A stretch of 55,775 bases of DNA from Ruminococcus sp. (lineage in GTDB: Bacteria; Bacillota; Clostridia; Oscillospirales; Ruminococcaceae), in contig SVNO01000005.1 of the NCBI GenBank assembly GCA_015066845.1, forward strand, positions 1 through 55,775, read 5' to 3'. The notes beneath the pieces are model-generated. The model was not told where the DNA came from, made no database searches, and saw nothing but the letters and a program-made list of their open reading frames with translations. Each line of letters opens with the position of its first letter. The stretch's first letter is position 1. Both the position numbers and the translations under genes were made by a program. This document shows, piece by piece, positions 9,473-18,865 of this stretch.

Positions 9473-10344
9473 GATGCCGCACCCCCTTTCCGCAGCAGTC
9501 CGAGCAATGCATCACGCGCCTGCGCAACGGTGTAAATATCCTCCGGCAGGTCGTAGCCGCGCTGCCGCAGGGTATGCATGACACCGGCAATCTGCGGAAT
9601 GCGCAGTCCCATGCCGGAAAGCTCCTCTGTGCGGCGGAATACCGCAGGGGTATCGTCATAACAGAACAGCTTTGCCTGATTCATCACAAGGAGTTTTTCT
9701 GTATATTCAGCTACATCCTCCATGCTGTGGGAAACAAGCATCACCGTGCTCTGTGTTTTTTTCTGATAATCACAAATCTGCCGGAGCAGGTAGTTGCGCC
9801 CCTTCGGGTCGAGTCCGGCACATGGTTCATCAAGGATGAGGATTTCCGGCCGCATTGCCATCACGCCTGCAATTGCCGCACGGCGTTTCTGACCGCCGGA
9901 CAGGGCAAACGGTGAACGCTCCAGCAGCTTTTTGTCAAGCCCGATAAGCTCAGCCGTTTCCTGTACGCGTTCCTTGATTTCCGCGTCATTCAGCCCCATA
10001 TTTTTCGGGCCGAATGCAATGTCCCGATATACCGTTTCCTCAAAGAGCTGGTATTCCGGATACTGGAACACCAGACCAACGCGGAAGCGTACATCGCGGA
10101 GCTTCTTTTTGTCCGCCCAGATGTCCTCCCCATGCAGCAGTACTTTGCCGGAGGTCGGACGCAGCAGACCGTTGAAATGCTGCATCAATGTGGATTTTCC
10201 GGAGCCTGTATGACCGATAATACCCACCATGCAATTGTTTTCTATCTTCAGATTGACATGGTCAACCGCCGTTTTTTCAAACGGTGTCCCTGCACTGTAG
10301 GTGTAGGTCAGCTCCTCGGTTTCCAAAATGCTCAATGACTTCAC
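9466..10344 (-). CDS. ecfA2: ECF transporter ATPase EcfA2
   Basis: One of the two ATPases powering ECF vitamin uptake. Walker A GHTGSGKST, Q-loop VFQYPEYQLF, signature LSGGQKRR, Walker B ILILDEPCAGLD and switch His in VSHSME are all present; the C-terminal extension is typical of EcfA2. There is no ATG start. TTG (10347), GTG (10344) and TTG (10335, giving MSILETEEL) all lie after AGGA/GGTGA; I give the GTG and regard the start as uncertain by four codons. It lies downstream of ecfA1 across a 110-bp gap containing a hairpin. Confidence 0.94.
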   Translation of the reverse strand: MKSLSILETEELTYTYSAGTPFEKTAVDHVNLKIENNCMVGIIGHTGSGKSTLMQHFNGLLRPTSGKVLLHGEDIWADKKKLRDVRFRVGLVFQYPEYQLFEETVYRDIAFGPKNMGLNDAEIKERVQETAELIGLDKKLLERSPFALSGGQKRRAAIAGVMAMRPEILILDEPCAGLDPKGRNYLLRQICDYQKKTQSTVMLVSHSMEDVAEYTEKLLVMNQAKLFCYDDTPAVFRRTEELSGMGLRIPQIAGVMHTLRQRGYDLPEDIYTVAQARDALLGLLRKGGAASC

Positions 10345-10376
10345 CAATCCTATTCCTTATCGCAATATCGGCAAAT

Positions 10377-10401
10377 CCTGCTCCGCCTTGGCAGAGCAGG
10401 A
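10377..10401 (-). other. Hairpin in the ecfA1-ecfA2 gap
   Basis: A perfect 8-bp stem (tcctgctc / gagcagga) with a 9-base loop lies in the only sizeable gap of the ecf cluster. There is no U tract, so it is not a standard terminator; it could stabilise or process mRNA. Confidence 0.4.
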
Positions 10402-10458
10402 CGTGTCTGTTTCTATCGCAGCACTGTATAGTTTCCGTGCTGTCTTGAATCCTGCGCC

Positions 10459-11340
10459 CTACCGTGATTCCGGTTGGGCTGTATCAAGCAATGCCGCAAG
10501 TGCGGCAATGCATTCATCCGTGTGGATAATATCCTCCGCAATGGGAATCCCCTCCTGCCGGAGCAGGTGGGCAAGCTCCGTGACCTGCGGAACATCCAGA
10601 CCAACGGATTTGAGCGTTTCCACCTGTGAAAATACACGCTTGGGGACATCATCGAGCAGCACCTTGCCGCCATCCATCACCACAATGCGGTCAGCCTGTG
10701 CAGCTTCCTCCATATAATGTGTGATGAGAATGATGGTGATACCCTGTTCGCGGTTCAGGCGGCGGATAGTTTCCATAACCTCCTGTCGTCCCTGTGGGTC
10801 GAGCATGGCGGTCGGTTCATCCAGAATAATGCAGTCGGGCTGCATGGCAATGACTCCGGCAATGGCAACGCGCTGTTTCTGACCGCCGGAAAGCTGTGTC
10901 GGCGCGTGTTTGCGGTAAGCGTACATTTTTACGGCATGGAGTGCATCATCCACGCGGCGGCGGATTTCATCGGGGGCAACACCCAGATTTTCCGGCGCAA
11001 ACGCAACATCTTCCTCCACAATGGTCGCGACGATCTGGTTGTCGGGATTCTGGAACACCATACCGGCTTTCTGCCGGATGGCAAAGAGGTTTTCCTCATC
11101 CGCTGTATCCATGCCATCCACATAGAGCTTTCCCTCATCGGGGAGCAGAATGGCGTTGATGTGCTTGGCAAAGGTGGATTTTCCGCTGCCATTGTGACCG
11201 AGTACGGCAACAAAGCTCCCTTTTTCCACGGAAAGGGAAATATCCTTGAGTACCGGCGTTTCCTGTTTCTGTAATGTGCCGTCCTCCGCGGTCTCCTGAT
11301 AGTGGAATACCAGATGCTTTGCCTCAACAATGGCACTCAT
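10459..11340 (-). CDS. ecfA1: ECF transporter ATPase EcfA1
   Basis: The partner ATPase of EcfA2. 293 residues with Walker [11 protein letters not shown]-loop [13 protein letters not shown] (the EcfA1-type NPDNQ), signature LSGGQKQR, Walker [14 protein letters not shown] and switch His in ITHYMEE. The ATG overlaps the stop of the upstream methyltransferase gene by 4 bp. With EcfA2 and EcfT it forms the A-A'-T module. Confidence 0.95.
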   Translation of the reverse strand: MSAIVEAKHLVFHYQETAEDGTLQKQETPVLKDISLSVEKGSFVAVLGHNGSGKSTFAKHINAILLPDEGKLYVDGMDTADEENLFAIRQKAGMVFQNPDNQIVATIVEEDVAFAPENLGVAPDEIRRRVDDALHAVKMYAYRKHAPTQLSGGQKQRVAIAGVIAMQPDCIILDEPTAMLDPQGRQEVMETIRRLNREQGITIILITHYMEEAAQADRIVVMDGGKVLLDDVPKRVFSQVETLKSVGLDVPQVTELAHLLRQEGIPIAEDIIHTDECIAALAALLDTAQPESR

Positions 11341-12224
11341 CGGAATGCCTCGCTTGCATCATGGCTGCACCAGACCGCAGTAGAACCGCAGGGCAGGCAC
11401 ATGCCGCTTTCCTCCACGGGCAGACCGATTTCATCAAAATATACATGACCGCCGTATTTCTTCGTCAAAAGACTGTCCAGAATATAGCCCATAACGGACG
11501 GGGACAATCCTGTGGTATAGCTGTTGATGAGGAAGAACAGGGGCTTGTCGCTGAGAACATCCACACAGGTTTTCACAAGGTCAAAGATGCAGTTTTCGAG
11601 CTTCCAGACCTCGCCGCCCGGCCCTCTGCCATAGCTGGGAGGATCCATGATGATGGCATCATATTTCTTGCCGCGGCGGATTTCACGCTGGGTGAATTTC
11701 TCGCAGTCGTCCACGATCCAGCGGATGGGCTTATCCTGCAAGCCCGATAATGCGGCATTTTCCCTTGCCCACTGCACCATGCCCTTGGATGCGTCCACAT
11801 GGCATACCGATGCGCCTGCATTGGCACAGGCAAGCGTTGCACCGCCCGTGTAGGCAAAGAGATTCAGAACGCTGATGTCCCTGCCGGCATTGCGGATGAG
11901 TCCGTCCATGAAATCCCAGTTGACTGCCTGTTCCGGAAAGAGTCCGGTGTGCTTGAATCCTGTGGGGCGAATCTGGAATTTCAGGTCGCCGTAGGGCAGC
12001 TCCCATTTTTCGGGGAGCTTTGCATGGAATTCCCATTTGCCGCCGCCGCTGCTGCTGCGGTGATAACGGGCATCTGCCTGCGTCCAGAGTCTTGCCGTTT
12101 TCGGTGTTTTCCAGATGACCTGCGGGTCGGGGCGAATCAGGCTCACCCCGTTCCAGATTTCCAGTTTTTCACCATCGGAGGTGTCAATGACGCGGTATGC
12201 TTTCCAATTTTTTGCTGCTCTCAA
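11337..12224 (-). CDS. Class I SAM-dependent methyltransferase, RlmI/RlmK-like
   Basis: Probably an rRNA base methyltransferase of the COG1092-like group; the target is not determinable. The SAM-binding motif [12 protein letters not shown] lies at about residues 120-131, an acidic ribose-binding residue in VCHVDASKG, and the catalytic-type motif DPPSYGRG at about 193. At 295 residues it lacks an N-terminal PUA domain, as is common in Firmicutes. The start is TTG at 12224: AAGGAGAG lies 6 bases upstream and the nearby ATG (12229) hits a stop at once. It overlaps ecfA1 by 4 bp. Confidence 0.82.
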   Translation of the reverse strand: MRAAKNWKAYRVIDTSDGEKLEIWNGVSLIRPDPQVIWKTPKTARLWTQADARYHRSSSGGGKWEFHAKLPEKWELPYGDLKFQIRPTGFKHTGLFPEQAVNWDFMDGLIRNAGRDISVLNLFAYTGGATLACANAGASVCHVDASKGMVQWARENAALSGLQDKPIRWIVDDCEKFTQREIRRGKKYDAIIMDPPSYGRGPGGEVWKLENCIFDLVKTCVDVLSDKPLFFLINSYTTGLSPSVMGYILDSLLTKKYGGHVYFDEIGLPVEESGMCLPCGSTAVWCSHDASEAFR

Positions 12225-12236
12225 TCCATTCTCTCC

Positions 12237-13589
12237 TTATCTGCTCACGCGTGCATGGATTTTATCGGCAATTTCCATTGCCATGGCATTGATTTGGTTG
12301 AAATCCCTGCCCTCAATCATTACACGGATAAGCGGTTCTGTGCCGCTTTCGCGCACAAGGATACGGCCAGCGTCACCCAGCTCCTGTTCCTTGCGGTCAA
12401 TGAGGTTTGTGATTTCGCCGTCATTCTTCCAGTTCTCCTTGCGGCTGTTCGGAATCTTGACGTTGATCATCACCTGCGGGAATTTATCCATGACACCGGC
12501 AAGCTCACTCATCTTGCAGCCGGATGCCTTGAGGATTTCCAGAATCTTTGCGCCGGAAAGCTGACCGTCACCGGTGGTTGCTTCATCCAGGAAAATGATG
12601 TGACCACTCTGCTCGCCGCCGATATTATAACCGCCGTCCAGCATTTTTTCCAGTACATATCTGTCACCGACATTTGCGGTAATCATCTTAATGCCGTTTT
12701 CCTTTGCAAAGTAAGTAAAACCGAGGTTGGACATGACTGTCACGACAACTGCGTCCTTTTTCAGTCTGCCCTGCGCCTTGTAGGATTTTGCCGCAATGGC
12801 AATGAGCTTATCACCATCGACCAGCTCGCCTGTTTCATCCACTGCAAGACATCTGTCCGCGTCACCGTCAAAGGCAAGACCGATGTCGCATTTGTTGGCA
12901 ACGACAAATTCCATCAGGTCGTCCATATGGGTAGAACCACAGTCCTTGTTGATGTTCGTGCCGTCCGGCTCTGCATGGAGCATCAGCACTTCTGCGCCCA
13001 GTCTTGTGAACAACTCCTGCGCTGTTGCAGAGGAGCTGCCGTTTGCACAGTCAAGTGCTACGCGGATGCCCTCCGGCTTTGTCTGGATGCTGTCGGCAAT
13101 ATGGGAAATATATTCCTCCGCAGCGGAGGTATAATGCGTAATTCTGCCCACATCCGTACCGCTGACAAGCTGCACCTTTTCGGGGGTATCGAGAATCAGT
13201 TCCTCGATTTCCGCTTCGATTTCATCGGAAAGCTTGTAGCCGGTGGAGGAAAAGAGCTTGATGCCGTTAAATTCCACGCTGTTGTGAGAGGCGGAAATCA
13301 TCACGCCGGCATCTGCATTGCGTTCTTTGACAAGGTATGCAACTGCCGGAGTCGGCACAACGCCGAGAATTTCCGCGTCCGCGCCAACCGAACAAATGCC
13401 GGCACACATTGCCGCTTCCAGAATGTCGGAAGAAATTCTGGTGTCCTTGCCAATCAGAATTTTCGGACGATGGCTCGAATGCTGCGTCAGAACAAGTGCG
13501 GCAGCTCTGCCGATCTGCATGGCAAGCTCACATGTCAGTTCTGTTACTGCAATGCCTCTTGCTCCATCTGTACCGAATAGTCTACCCAT
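12237..13589 (-). CDS. glmM: Phosphoglucosamine mutase GlmM
   Basis: Interconverts glucosamine-6-P and glucosamine-1-P on the route to UDP-GlcNAc for cell wall. 450 residues, family length. The N-terminus GRLFGTDGARG, active serine S101 in SASHNS, metal loop DGDADR near residue 241 and C-terminal phosphate loop ESGTEPLIRVM are all present. AAGGAG precedes the ATG. It lies between ruvB and the methyltransferase in the minus-strand run. Confidence 0.96.
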   Translation of the reverse strand: MGRLFGTDGARGIAVTELTCELAMQIGRAAALVLTQHSSHRPKILIGKDTRISSDILEAAMCAGICSVGADAEILGVVPTPAVAYLVKERNADAGVMISASHNSVEFNGIKLFSSTGYKLSDEIEAEIEELILDTPEKVQLVSGTDVGRITHYTSAAEEYISHIADSIQTKPEGIRVALDCANGSSSATAQELFTRLGAEVLMLHAEPDGTNINKDCGSTHMDDLMEFVVANKCDIGLAFDGDADRCLAVDETGELVDGDKLIAIAAKSYKAQGRLKKDAVVVTVMSNLGFTYFAKENGIKMITANVGDRYVLEKMLDGGYNIGGEQSGHIIFLDEATTGDGQLSGAKILEILKASGCKMSELAGVMDKFPQVMINVKIPNSRKENWKNDGEITNLIDRKEQELGDAGRILVRESGTEPLIRVMIEGRDFNQINAMAMEIADKIHARVSR

Positions 13590-13620
13590 AGTAATTAACT
13601 CCTTAAATGTAAATTTTACC

Positions 13621-14676
13621 TTAAATTAGCGGAAGCTGTTCCGCTGGCTGTGTATCCGCCGTAACCGGATAACCGAGATGTTCATAGGCAAGACGTGTAA
13701 CGCACCGCCCCCTCGGCGTTCTCGACAGGAAGCCGAGCTGCATCAGGAACGGTTCGCATACATCCTCCAATGTCACTGCCTCCTCGCCAAGGGCAGCCGC
13801 AAGCGTTTCCAGCCCCACAGGGCCGCCGCCATAGCCGCGGATAATCATATCCAGCATCCGTCTGTCAATGCTGTCAAGACCGAGATGGTCAATTTCCAGC
13901 TTATTCAGCGCGATTCTGGCGATTTCCTCGGTGATTTCACCATCGCCGAGAACATCGGCAAAGTCGCGCGCGCGCTTGAGCAGGCGGTTGGCGATACGGG
14001 GTGTTCCTCTCGATCTTCCCGCAATTTCCAGCGCACCATCCGTGGTGCAGGGAATGCCGAGGATCATGCTGCTGCGGCGCACAATGTCCGAGAGCTGTTC
14101 GGGCGTGTACAGCTCCAATCGCTGCACCACGCCGAACCGGTCGCGCAGCGGTGCGGAGAGCTGTCCGGCTCTTGTGGTCGCACCGACAAGCGTAAACTGC
14201 GGCAAATCCACACGCAAGGAACGTGCGGACGGGCCTTTTCCAATCATAATGTCAATGGCATTGTCCTCCAGTGCAGGGTAGAGGATTTCTTCCACTGCAC
14301 GGCTCAGACGATGGATCTCGTCAATGAACAGGACATCACCGGGGGAGAGATTTGTCAGAATGGCGGCAAGGTCGCCCGGCCGTTCAATGGCAGGACCTGT
14401 AGTAATGCGCAGGTTGACTCCCATTTCATGGGCAATGATTGCAGAAAGCGTGGTCTTGCCAAGTCCGGGCGGTCCATAAAGCAGCACATGGTCGAGGGAT
14501 TCTCCGCGCCGCTTTGCAGCTTCAATGTAAATGGCAAGATTCTCCTTGACTTTGTCCTGACCGATGTATTCTGCAAGTGTCTGCGGCCGCAGTCCCTTTT
14601 CCAGAATATAGTCCTCCTCCGATTCCAGAGGGGAAACCAGTCTGTTTTCCATGGAGAAATCTCCTGTTTCTATCAT
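13621..14676 (-). CDS. ruvB: Holliday junction branch-migration ATPase RuvB
   Basis: The hexameric motor of the RuvABC resolvasome. 351 residues: Walker [10 protein letters not shown], Walker B DEIHR, sensor GATTRAG, arginine finger region RDRFG, and the C-terminal winged helix (TPRGR). GGAGG lies 7 bases before the ATG at 14676. It follows ruvC-ruvA but is separated from ruvA by an SseB-like gene. Confidence 0.97.
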   Translation of the reverse strand: MIETGDFSMENRLVSPLESEEDYILEKGLRPQTLAEYIGQDKVKENLAIYIEAAKRRGESLDHVLLYGPPGLGKTTLSAIIAHEMGVNLRITTGPAIERPGDLAAILTNLSPGDVLFIDEIHRLSRAVEEILYPALEDNAIDIMIGKGPSARSLRVDLPQFTLVGATTRAGQLSAPLRDRFGVVQRLELYTPEQLSDIVRRSSMILGIPCTTDGALEIAGRSRGTPRIANRLLKRARDFADVLGDGEITEEIARIALNKLEIDHLGLDSIDRRMLDMIIRGYGGGPVGLETLAAALGEEAVTLEDVCEPFLMQLGFLSRTPRGRCVTRLAYEHLGYPVTADTQPAEQLPLI

Positions 14677-14691
14677 TGGATCGCCTCCACT

Positions 14692-15417
14692 TTATTTCTC
14701 AAAAAATCGCTTCTTTCTGGTATAAAATGCGCTGATACCCTCCACAGCCTTCTGTGCGTTGGACTGTTCATAACTGAGGAAACACAGGTGGTCGTTGCTC
14801 TTGAGCGAGGGCGCAAGGTGACGTGCAAGCGGTACGAAGAGCTTGCGCGTGTTGCCGAGCATGTCAACGATGATGAGCACCTGCGGCTTTTCGCTGCCGC
14901 GCGTCATTTCCATGATGAATGCACGGTCAACATTGGGCTGCTTTGCAAAGAACTTATTTGCAGCTCTTGTGATATGGGACAGAGAACGCTGCGGCTGACG
15001 GTAGGTGATGGTTTCTGCCTCGTTGTAGGAAATTGCTTTGATATGGAGATTTCTTGCAATCATCAGAATACTCTTGATTTCCGGTGAGCTGAATTCCTTA
15101 CCATAGGAATTGGGATTGAGCACAGCGGACGCGTTCTGAATCAGGTCAAAGAAACGCAGGCAGTTGAGCTTGTAGCATTCCACATAACGCTTGGCAAACT
15201 GCTGGAGTGCGCGATGGCTGGTAAAAAACGGGATGAACATTTCACCCTCCGGATTCTGAATGGTGATGAGATCCATCTGGATACCTTCGTTGTTTTCACC
15301 ATGCTTCACGGGATTTTTGCAGATGACATAAATATCACTGCGGATGAGTGTCTGCAAGAAAACAGAGCGTTTAGATGGGTCATTGATGGCGGCTTTTAAC
15401 AATTCGTCAAGATTCAT
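14692..15417 (-). CDS. SseB-like protein of unknown function
   Basis: About 241 residues, soluble, with two halves matching the SseB N- and C-terminal pattern: an N-terminal region with a helix then VFLQTL and MFIPFFTSHRALQQF, and a C-terminal region with ISRAANKFF-like and VDRAFIMEM segments. SseB (enhanced serine sensitivity) is a poorly understood family. I start at the ATG at 15417 because GGAGGA lies 7 bases upstream; the ATG five codons earlier has no SD. It is inserted between ruvA and ruvB. Confidence 0.7.
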   Translation of the reverse strand: MNLDELLKAAINDPSKRSVFLQTLIRSDIYVICKNPVKHGENNEGIQMDLITIQNPEGEMFIPFFTSHRALQQFAKRYVECYKLNCLRFFDLIQNASAVLNPNSYGKEFSSPEIKSILMIARNLHIKAISYNEAETITYRQPQRSLSHITRAANKFFAKQPNVDRAFIMEMTRGSEKPQVLIIVDMLGNTRKLFVPLARHLAPSLKSNDHLCFLSYEQSNAQKAVEGISAFYTRKKRFFEK

Positions 15418-15437
15418 AGTTGTATCCTCCATTACTA

Positions 15438-16040
15438 TTATTTTGATCGTCTGCCCATTTCACGAAGGGTCAGACGGATAAGTTCCTCAGCGGAAAGGGT
15501 TTCGCTCTGTCGGAGAAGAATGGGCATGACCTCCTCCTGACGGTAACCGAGCACACAAAGTGCTGCGAGTGCCTCGGACAGGTTATCCGTACCGGATGCA
15601 GTTCCAGCAGCAGGGAGTTCCTGCATGGCGGGGTTGGTTTTTGCAAGCTTATCTTTCAAATCCACCACAATGCGTTCTGCGGATTTTTTGCCCACGCCCT
15701 TGACCTTGGTCAATGCGGAGGTGTCGCCGGATGCAACAAGCAGTGCAAAGCGGTTCGGGGTTAAATCGGACAGAATGGCAATGGCAGCCTTCGGCCCGAT
15801 GCCGGAAACGGTAATCAACATCTGAAAACAGGAAAGCTCCTCACGGTCTGCAAAGCCGAACAACTCCACAGCGTCCTCGCGGACGGAGAGATGCGTGTAC
15901 AATGTGACCTGACTGCCCGCTGCGCCGATGGCAGACAGGGTGGTCTGCGTGGTACGGCAGGCATACCCTACGCCTGCGCATTCCACCACGGCAAGGGATG
16001 CTTCCTTATGGATGAGAGTTCCTGATATGCTGTAAATCAT
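15438..16040 (-). CDS. ruvA: Holliday junction DNA helicase subunit RuvA
   Basis: Binds four-way junctions and loads RuvB. 200 residues: N-terminal OB fold beginning MIYSISGTL, tandem HhH motifs (SGIGPKAA, VKGVGKKSAERIV) at about 75-125, a flexible linker, and the C-terminal RuvB-binding domain (EALAALCVLGY). AAGGAG precedes the ATG. It is separated from ruvC by 3 bp, so it is co-transcribed. Confidence 0.97.
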   Translation of the reverse strand: MIYSISGTLIHKEASLAVVECAGVGYACRTTQTTLSAIGAAGSQVTLYTHLSVREDAVELFGFADREELSCFQMLITVSGIGPKAAIAILSDLTPNRFALLVASGDTSALTKVKGVGKKSAERIVVDLKDKLAKTNPAMQELPAAGTASGTDNLSEALAALCVLGYRQEEVMPILLRQSETLSAEELIRLTLREMGRRSK

Positions 16041-16043
16041 GGA

Positions 16044-16547
16044 TTAGCTCCTTATGTTGTGTATTTTGTTCAACTGACCGCGGCAGCAGTGTCCGTGGCA
16101 GATGGCAATGGCAAGCGCATCAGCTGCATCATCGGGCTTGGGGATTTGTTCAAGCTGCAAAATGCGTCTTGTCATGTCCATCACCTGATGCTTTTCCGCC
16201 TTTCCATAGCCAACCACTGCCTGCTTGACCTGCAGGGGGGTATATTCAAAAATCGGAATTCCCCTTTTTGCAGCCGCAAGCACAAGGATGCCGCGCGCTT
16301 GTGCCACGTCAATGGCAGTCGTGCGGTTCGTCCGGAAGTACAGCTTTTCAATCGCCATACAATCTGGCTGGTATCGCTGCAGGATTTCACGCATATCGGT
16401 GTCAATGTCGCAGAGCCGCCGTTCAAAGGGCGTGTGCGCCTGCGTCAGGATCGCACCGTATTCCACAGGGCGGAACTGTGCACCGGCATATTCTACAATG
16501 CCGAACCCCACAATGGCATAACCGGGGTCAATTCCAAGTATTCTCAC
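16044..16547 (-). CDS. ruvC: Crossover junction endodeoxyribonuclease RuvC
   Basis: The resolvase that cuts Holliday junctions. Catalytic acidic residues are visible: D7 in LGIDPG, E in AIEKLYF, and the paired D residues in DDAADALAIA near the C-terminus. The start is GTG at 16547, with GGAGG 6 bases upstream; the longer frame to 16571 lacks an SD. It is the first gene of the long minus-strand run. Confidence 0.96.
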   Translation of the reverse strand: MRILGIDPGYAIVGFGIVEYAGAQFRPVEYGAILTQAHTPFERRLCDIDTDMREILQRYQPDCMAIEKLYFRTNRTTAIDVAQARGILVLAAAKRGIPIFEYTPLQVKQAVVGYGKAEKHQVMDMTRRILQLEQIPKPDDAADALAIAICHGHCCRGQLNKIHNIRS

Positions 16548-16599
16548 GTTTCTACCTCCATTGGGGCGCAAAATGCCCCTGCGATTCCATACACATTAT

Positions 16600-16629
16600 A
16601 TTATAGCACAGAATGTACTACTTTTTCAA
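16600..16629 (-). promoter_or_regulatory. Promoter of the ruvC-led minus-strand run
   Basis: On the minus strand TTGAAA (16624-16629) and TATAAT (16600-16605) are separated by 18 bp, upstream of ruvC and back to back with the pheA promoter. No LexA box was recognised. Confidence 0.7.
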
Positions 16630-16649
16630 TACCTAAAACAATTTTTATC

Positions 16650-16678
16650 TTGCTTTTTTTCAAAAAATTATGTATAAT
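16650..16678 (+). promoter_or_regulatory. Promoter of pheA
   Basis: TTGCTT (16650-16655), a 17-bp spacer and TATAAT (16673-16678). The resulting leader is about 145 nt. A 7-bp hairpin near 16781-16799 (gctgcgt/acgcggc) has no U tract, and no Phe-rich leader peptide was seen, so classical attenuation is not supported. Confidence 0.7.
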
Positions 16679-16827
16679 ATATCATGGACGGCGTTGCAGG
16701 AGAGATGCGGACGGGTTGCAGGCAGATTTTCCACAGAATTTCTGTCATCCACCAGCGCAAAACCCTCGTACAGCATGACGCGCTGCGTGTGATACGCGGC
16801 ACTTTTATCAAATAAAGGAGTAGAACT

Positions 16828-17940
16828 ATGGACCTCAATGAACTTCGCCAGCACATCGATCGGCTGGATAAGGACATCATCGACATTTTTAGTGAACGCA
16901 TGGAGCTTTGCCGGCAGGTGGCAGCCTATAAGAAAGCGAACGGACTTCCGGTATTCCAGTCCTCGCGTGAGAATGAGATTTTCGAGCGTGTATACAATAT
17001 GGCACCTGAGGGCATGGGAACCTGTACGCAGGTGCTCTTCAAGAATATCATTGACATCAGCAAGCATCTGCAATATCGTGAGATCTACGAGGACAAGCCG
17101 AATGAATACATGCCGTTCCACATTCCGGAACAGGTGAGCGTTGCTTGTCAGGGCACGGAGGGTGCAAATGCGGAAACCGCAGCAAAGCAGATTTTCGGCG
17201 AAAACTGCACACCGACCTACCGTGCGACCTTTGCGGAGGTTTTCGAGGCAGTGCAGAACGGTGAAACGCAGTTCGGCATTATTCCGGTACAGAATTCCAC
17301 GGCAGGTTCCGTGGTACAGGCATACGACCTGATGGGAAAGTATAATTTTTACATCAATAAGACCACCGTTGTGGAGATTACCAATTGTCTGGCAGTGCGT
17401 CCGGGCACGAAGCTGACGGACATCCGCAATGTCTACTCCCATCCGCAGGCATTGGCACAGTGTTCGGATTTCCTGACCAGCCACGGACTCAATGCCATTC
17501 CCTATGGCAATACGGCGACCGCGGCACAGATGGTAGCAGAGAGCAGCGAACCGATTGCAGCCATTTGCTCCGAACCTTGTGCGGAGCTGTACGGACTGGA
17601 GATCCTGCGCAGTCATATTTCCGATTATGTACCAAATTATACGCGGTTTATCTGCATTTCCAAGGAGCTGCTGCTGCCGGAGGATGCTGACTGCATTTCC
17701 GTTATGCTCAAGCTTCCTCACGAGGAGGGAACGCTCTACCGTCTGCTGAGTAAATTTGTCATCTGCGGCATGAACCTGCAAAAGCTGGAGAGCCGTCCGA
17801 TACGCAATGGCAGCTTTGAGGCAATGTTCTATCTGGATTTCAGCGGCAGCATCCGTGACCGCAATGTCTGCGCACTGCTGTCCGACCTTGCGGAGAATCT
17901 GGAATATTTCAAGTTCCTTGGCAACTACAGCGAAGCATAA
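16828..17940 (+). CDS. pheA: Bifunctional chorismate mutase / prephenate dehydratase
   Basis: Makes phenylpyruvate from chorismate for phenylalanine synthesis. Residues 1-85 are an AroQ-type chorismate mutase (LRQHIDRLDKDIID, RMELCRQVAAYK). Residues about 105-285 are prephenate dehydratase, with substrate motifs NSTAGSV and NYTRFICIS. The C-terminal ACT domain (about 295-365) holds the LESRP regulatory motif for Phe feedback. 370 residues, as expected for the P-protein. SD AAAGGAG precedes the ATG. A large minus-strand frame over this gene is a shadow. Confidence 0.95.
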   Translation: MDLNELRQHIDRLDKDIIDIFSERMELCRQVAAYKKANGLPVFQSSRENEIFERVYNMAPEGMGTCTQVLFKNIIDISKHLQYREIYEDKPNEYMPFHIPEQVSVACQGTEGANAETAAKQIFGENCTPTYRATFAEVFEAVQNGETQFGIIPVQNSTAGSVVQAYDLMGKYNFYINKTTVVEITNCLAVRPGTKLTDIRNVYSHPQALAQCSDFLTSHGLNAIPYGNTATAAQMVAESSEPIAAICSEPCAELYGLEILRSHISDYVPNYTRFICISKELLLPEDADCISVMLKLPHEEGTLYRLLSKFVICGMNLQKLESRPIRNGSFEAMFYLDFSGSIRDRNVCALLSDLAENLEYFKFLGNYSEA

Positions 17941-17985
17941 ACGGGCTTTGTCATAAAGTTGTAAGGATTTGATGTGGATTTGTCA

Positions 17986-18014
17986 TTGTAATTCCTGCCT
18001 GTATGCTGTATAAT
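17986..18014 (+). promoter_or_regulatory. Promoter of the PP2C phosphatase gene
   Basis: TTGTAA (17986-17991), a 17-bp spacer and TATAAT (18009-18014), about 34 bp before the ATG. Confidence 0.65.
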
Positions 18015-18047
18015 GAAAATATATTTGTTTGTTCGGAGAGAGATTTT

Positions 18048-18827
18048 ATGTATTATTGCTGTGCCATAACGGATAAGGGAGTCAGGGAGAATAATGAAGA
18101 TGCACTGCTGATACACAAGTCCGTACTGACGGAGGGTGTAACGGAACAGCTTGTTGCTGCGCCGTTCATTGCAGCGGTGGCGGATGGTGTATCCAGTGAG
18201 CATTGCGGCGAGGTTGCGTCACTGATGTGTCTGGAGCTTCTGAAGGAAGTATCCTACAACAGCGAGGTTGACCTGACGGAAACGCTTGCTGACATTCACC
18301 AAAAGCTGACTGATTACAGCAGTCAGCAGGATGATACTGCGAATATGCAGACAACGCTCTGTGGTATTGCAGTGGATGAATACGAAGGTCTGCACACCAT
18401 CAATGTGGGGGATTCGCGCTTATACCGCTATCGCCGCGGCAGGATCATGCAGCTGTCGCGTGACCAGTCCCTTGTGCAGCTGCTTTATGAGGAAGGCTCG
18501 ATAACCAAGGAAGAACGCCAGAATCACAAGCATCGGAATATTATATTCCCCGTGCTGGGCAATCTTTCTTCCACACCGGATTATGATGTCCGCAGTGATG
18601 ACGAATGTGTGCAGTACGGCGATGTGCTTCTGCTGTGTTCGGACGGGCTTTCGGATTATGTATCCACCAATGAGATGGAGGAAATCCTTGCCATGCCCAA
18701 GCCCTTGGTACGCCGTCTGCGTTTGCTGACGGATCTGGCACTGGAGAATGGCAGCACGGATAATATCACCATCATCGCGCTCATGCGCATGGCGGAGGAA
18801 GAAAAACCGGCAGGGAAATTATTTTAA
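18048..18827 (+). CDS. PP2C-family serine/threonine phosphatase
   Basis: A metal-dependent (Mn2+/Mg2+) phosphoprotein phosphatase, 259 residues. Metal-binding motifs run in family order: TDKGVRENNEDA, VADGVSS, VGDSRLYRYRRG, CSDGLSDYVS and STDNITIIAL. There is no membrane segment. I start at ATG 18048, where GGAGAG lies about 10 bases upstream; the frame extends 15 codons further without an SD. No Hanks-type kinase gene is adjacent, unlike the usual prpC-prkC pair. Confidence 0.9.
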   Translation: MYYCCAITDKGVRENNEDALLIHKSVLTEGVTEQLVAAPFIAAVADGVSSEHCGEVASLMCLELLKEVSYNSEVDLTETLADIHQKLTDYSSQQDDTANMQTTLCGIAVDEYEGLHTINVGDSRLYRYRRGRIMQLSRDQSLVQLLYEEGSITKEERQNHKHRNIIFPVLGNLSSTPDYDVRSDDECVQYGDVLLLCSDGLSDYVSTNEMEEILAMPKPLVRRLRLLTDLALENGSTDNITIIALMRMAEEEKPAGKLF

Positions 18828-18835
18828 GAAACGAA

Positions 18836-18865
18836 AACGGCTGTGCACTTTACTGCACAGCCGTT
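18836..18865. terminator. Terminator hairpin, left copy (flank of element A)
   Basis: A perfect 12-bp stem (aacggctgtgca / tgcacagccgtt) with loop ctttac, just after the PP2C stop. An identical 30-bp copy lies at 19098-19127; between them sits the repeat element. Confidence 0.85.

Noticed and set aside
11799-13580. A 593-residue plus-strand frame over glmM and the methyltransferase gene
   Set aside because: Spans two confidently identified minus-strand genes and their junction; composition is that of an antisense frame.
16679-16827. Leader-peptide attenuation of pheA
   Set aside because: No run of Phe codons after a start codon and no terminator with a U tract in the leader.
16660-17781. 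A 373-residue minus-strand frame over pheA
   Set aside because: Covered by the clear chorismate mutase/prephenate dehydratase on the plus strand.
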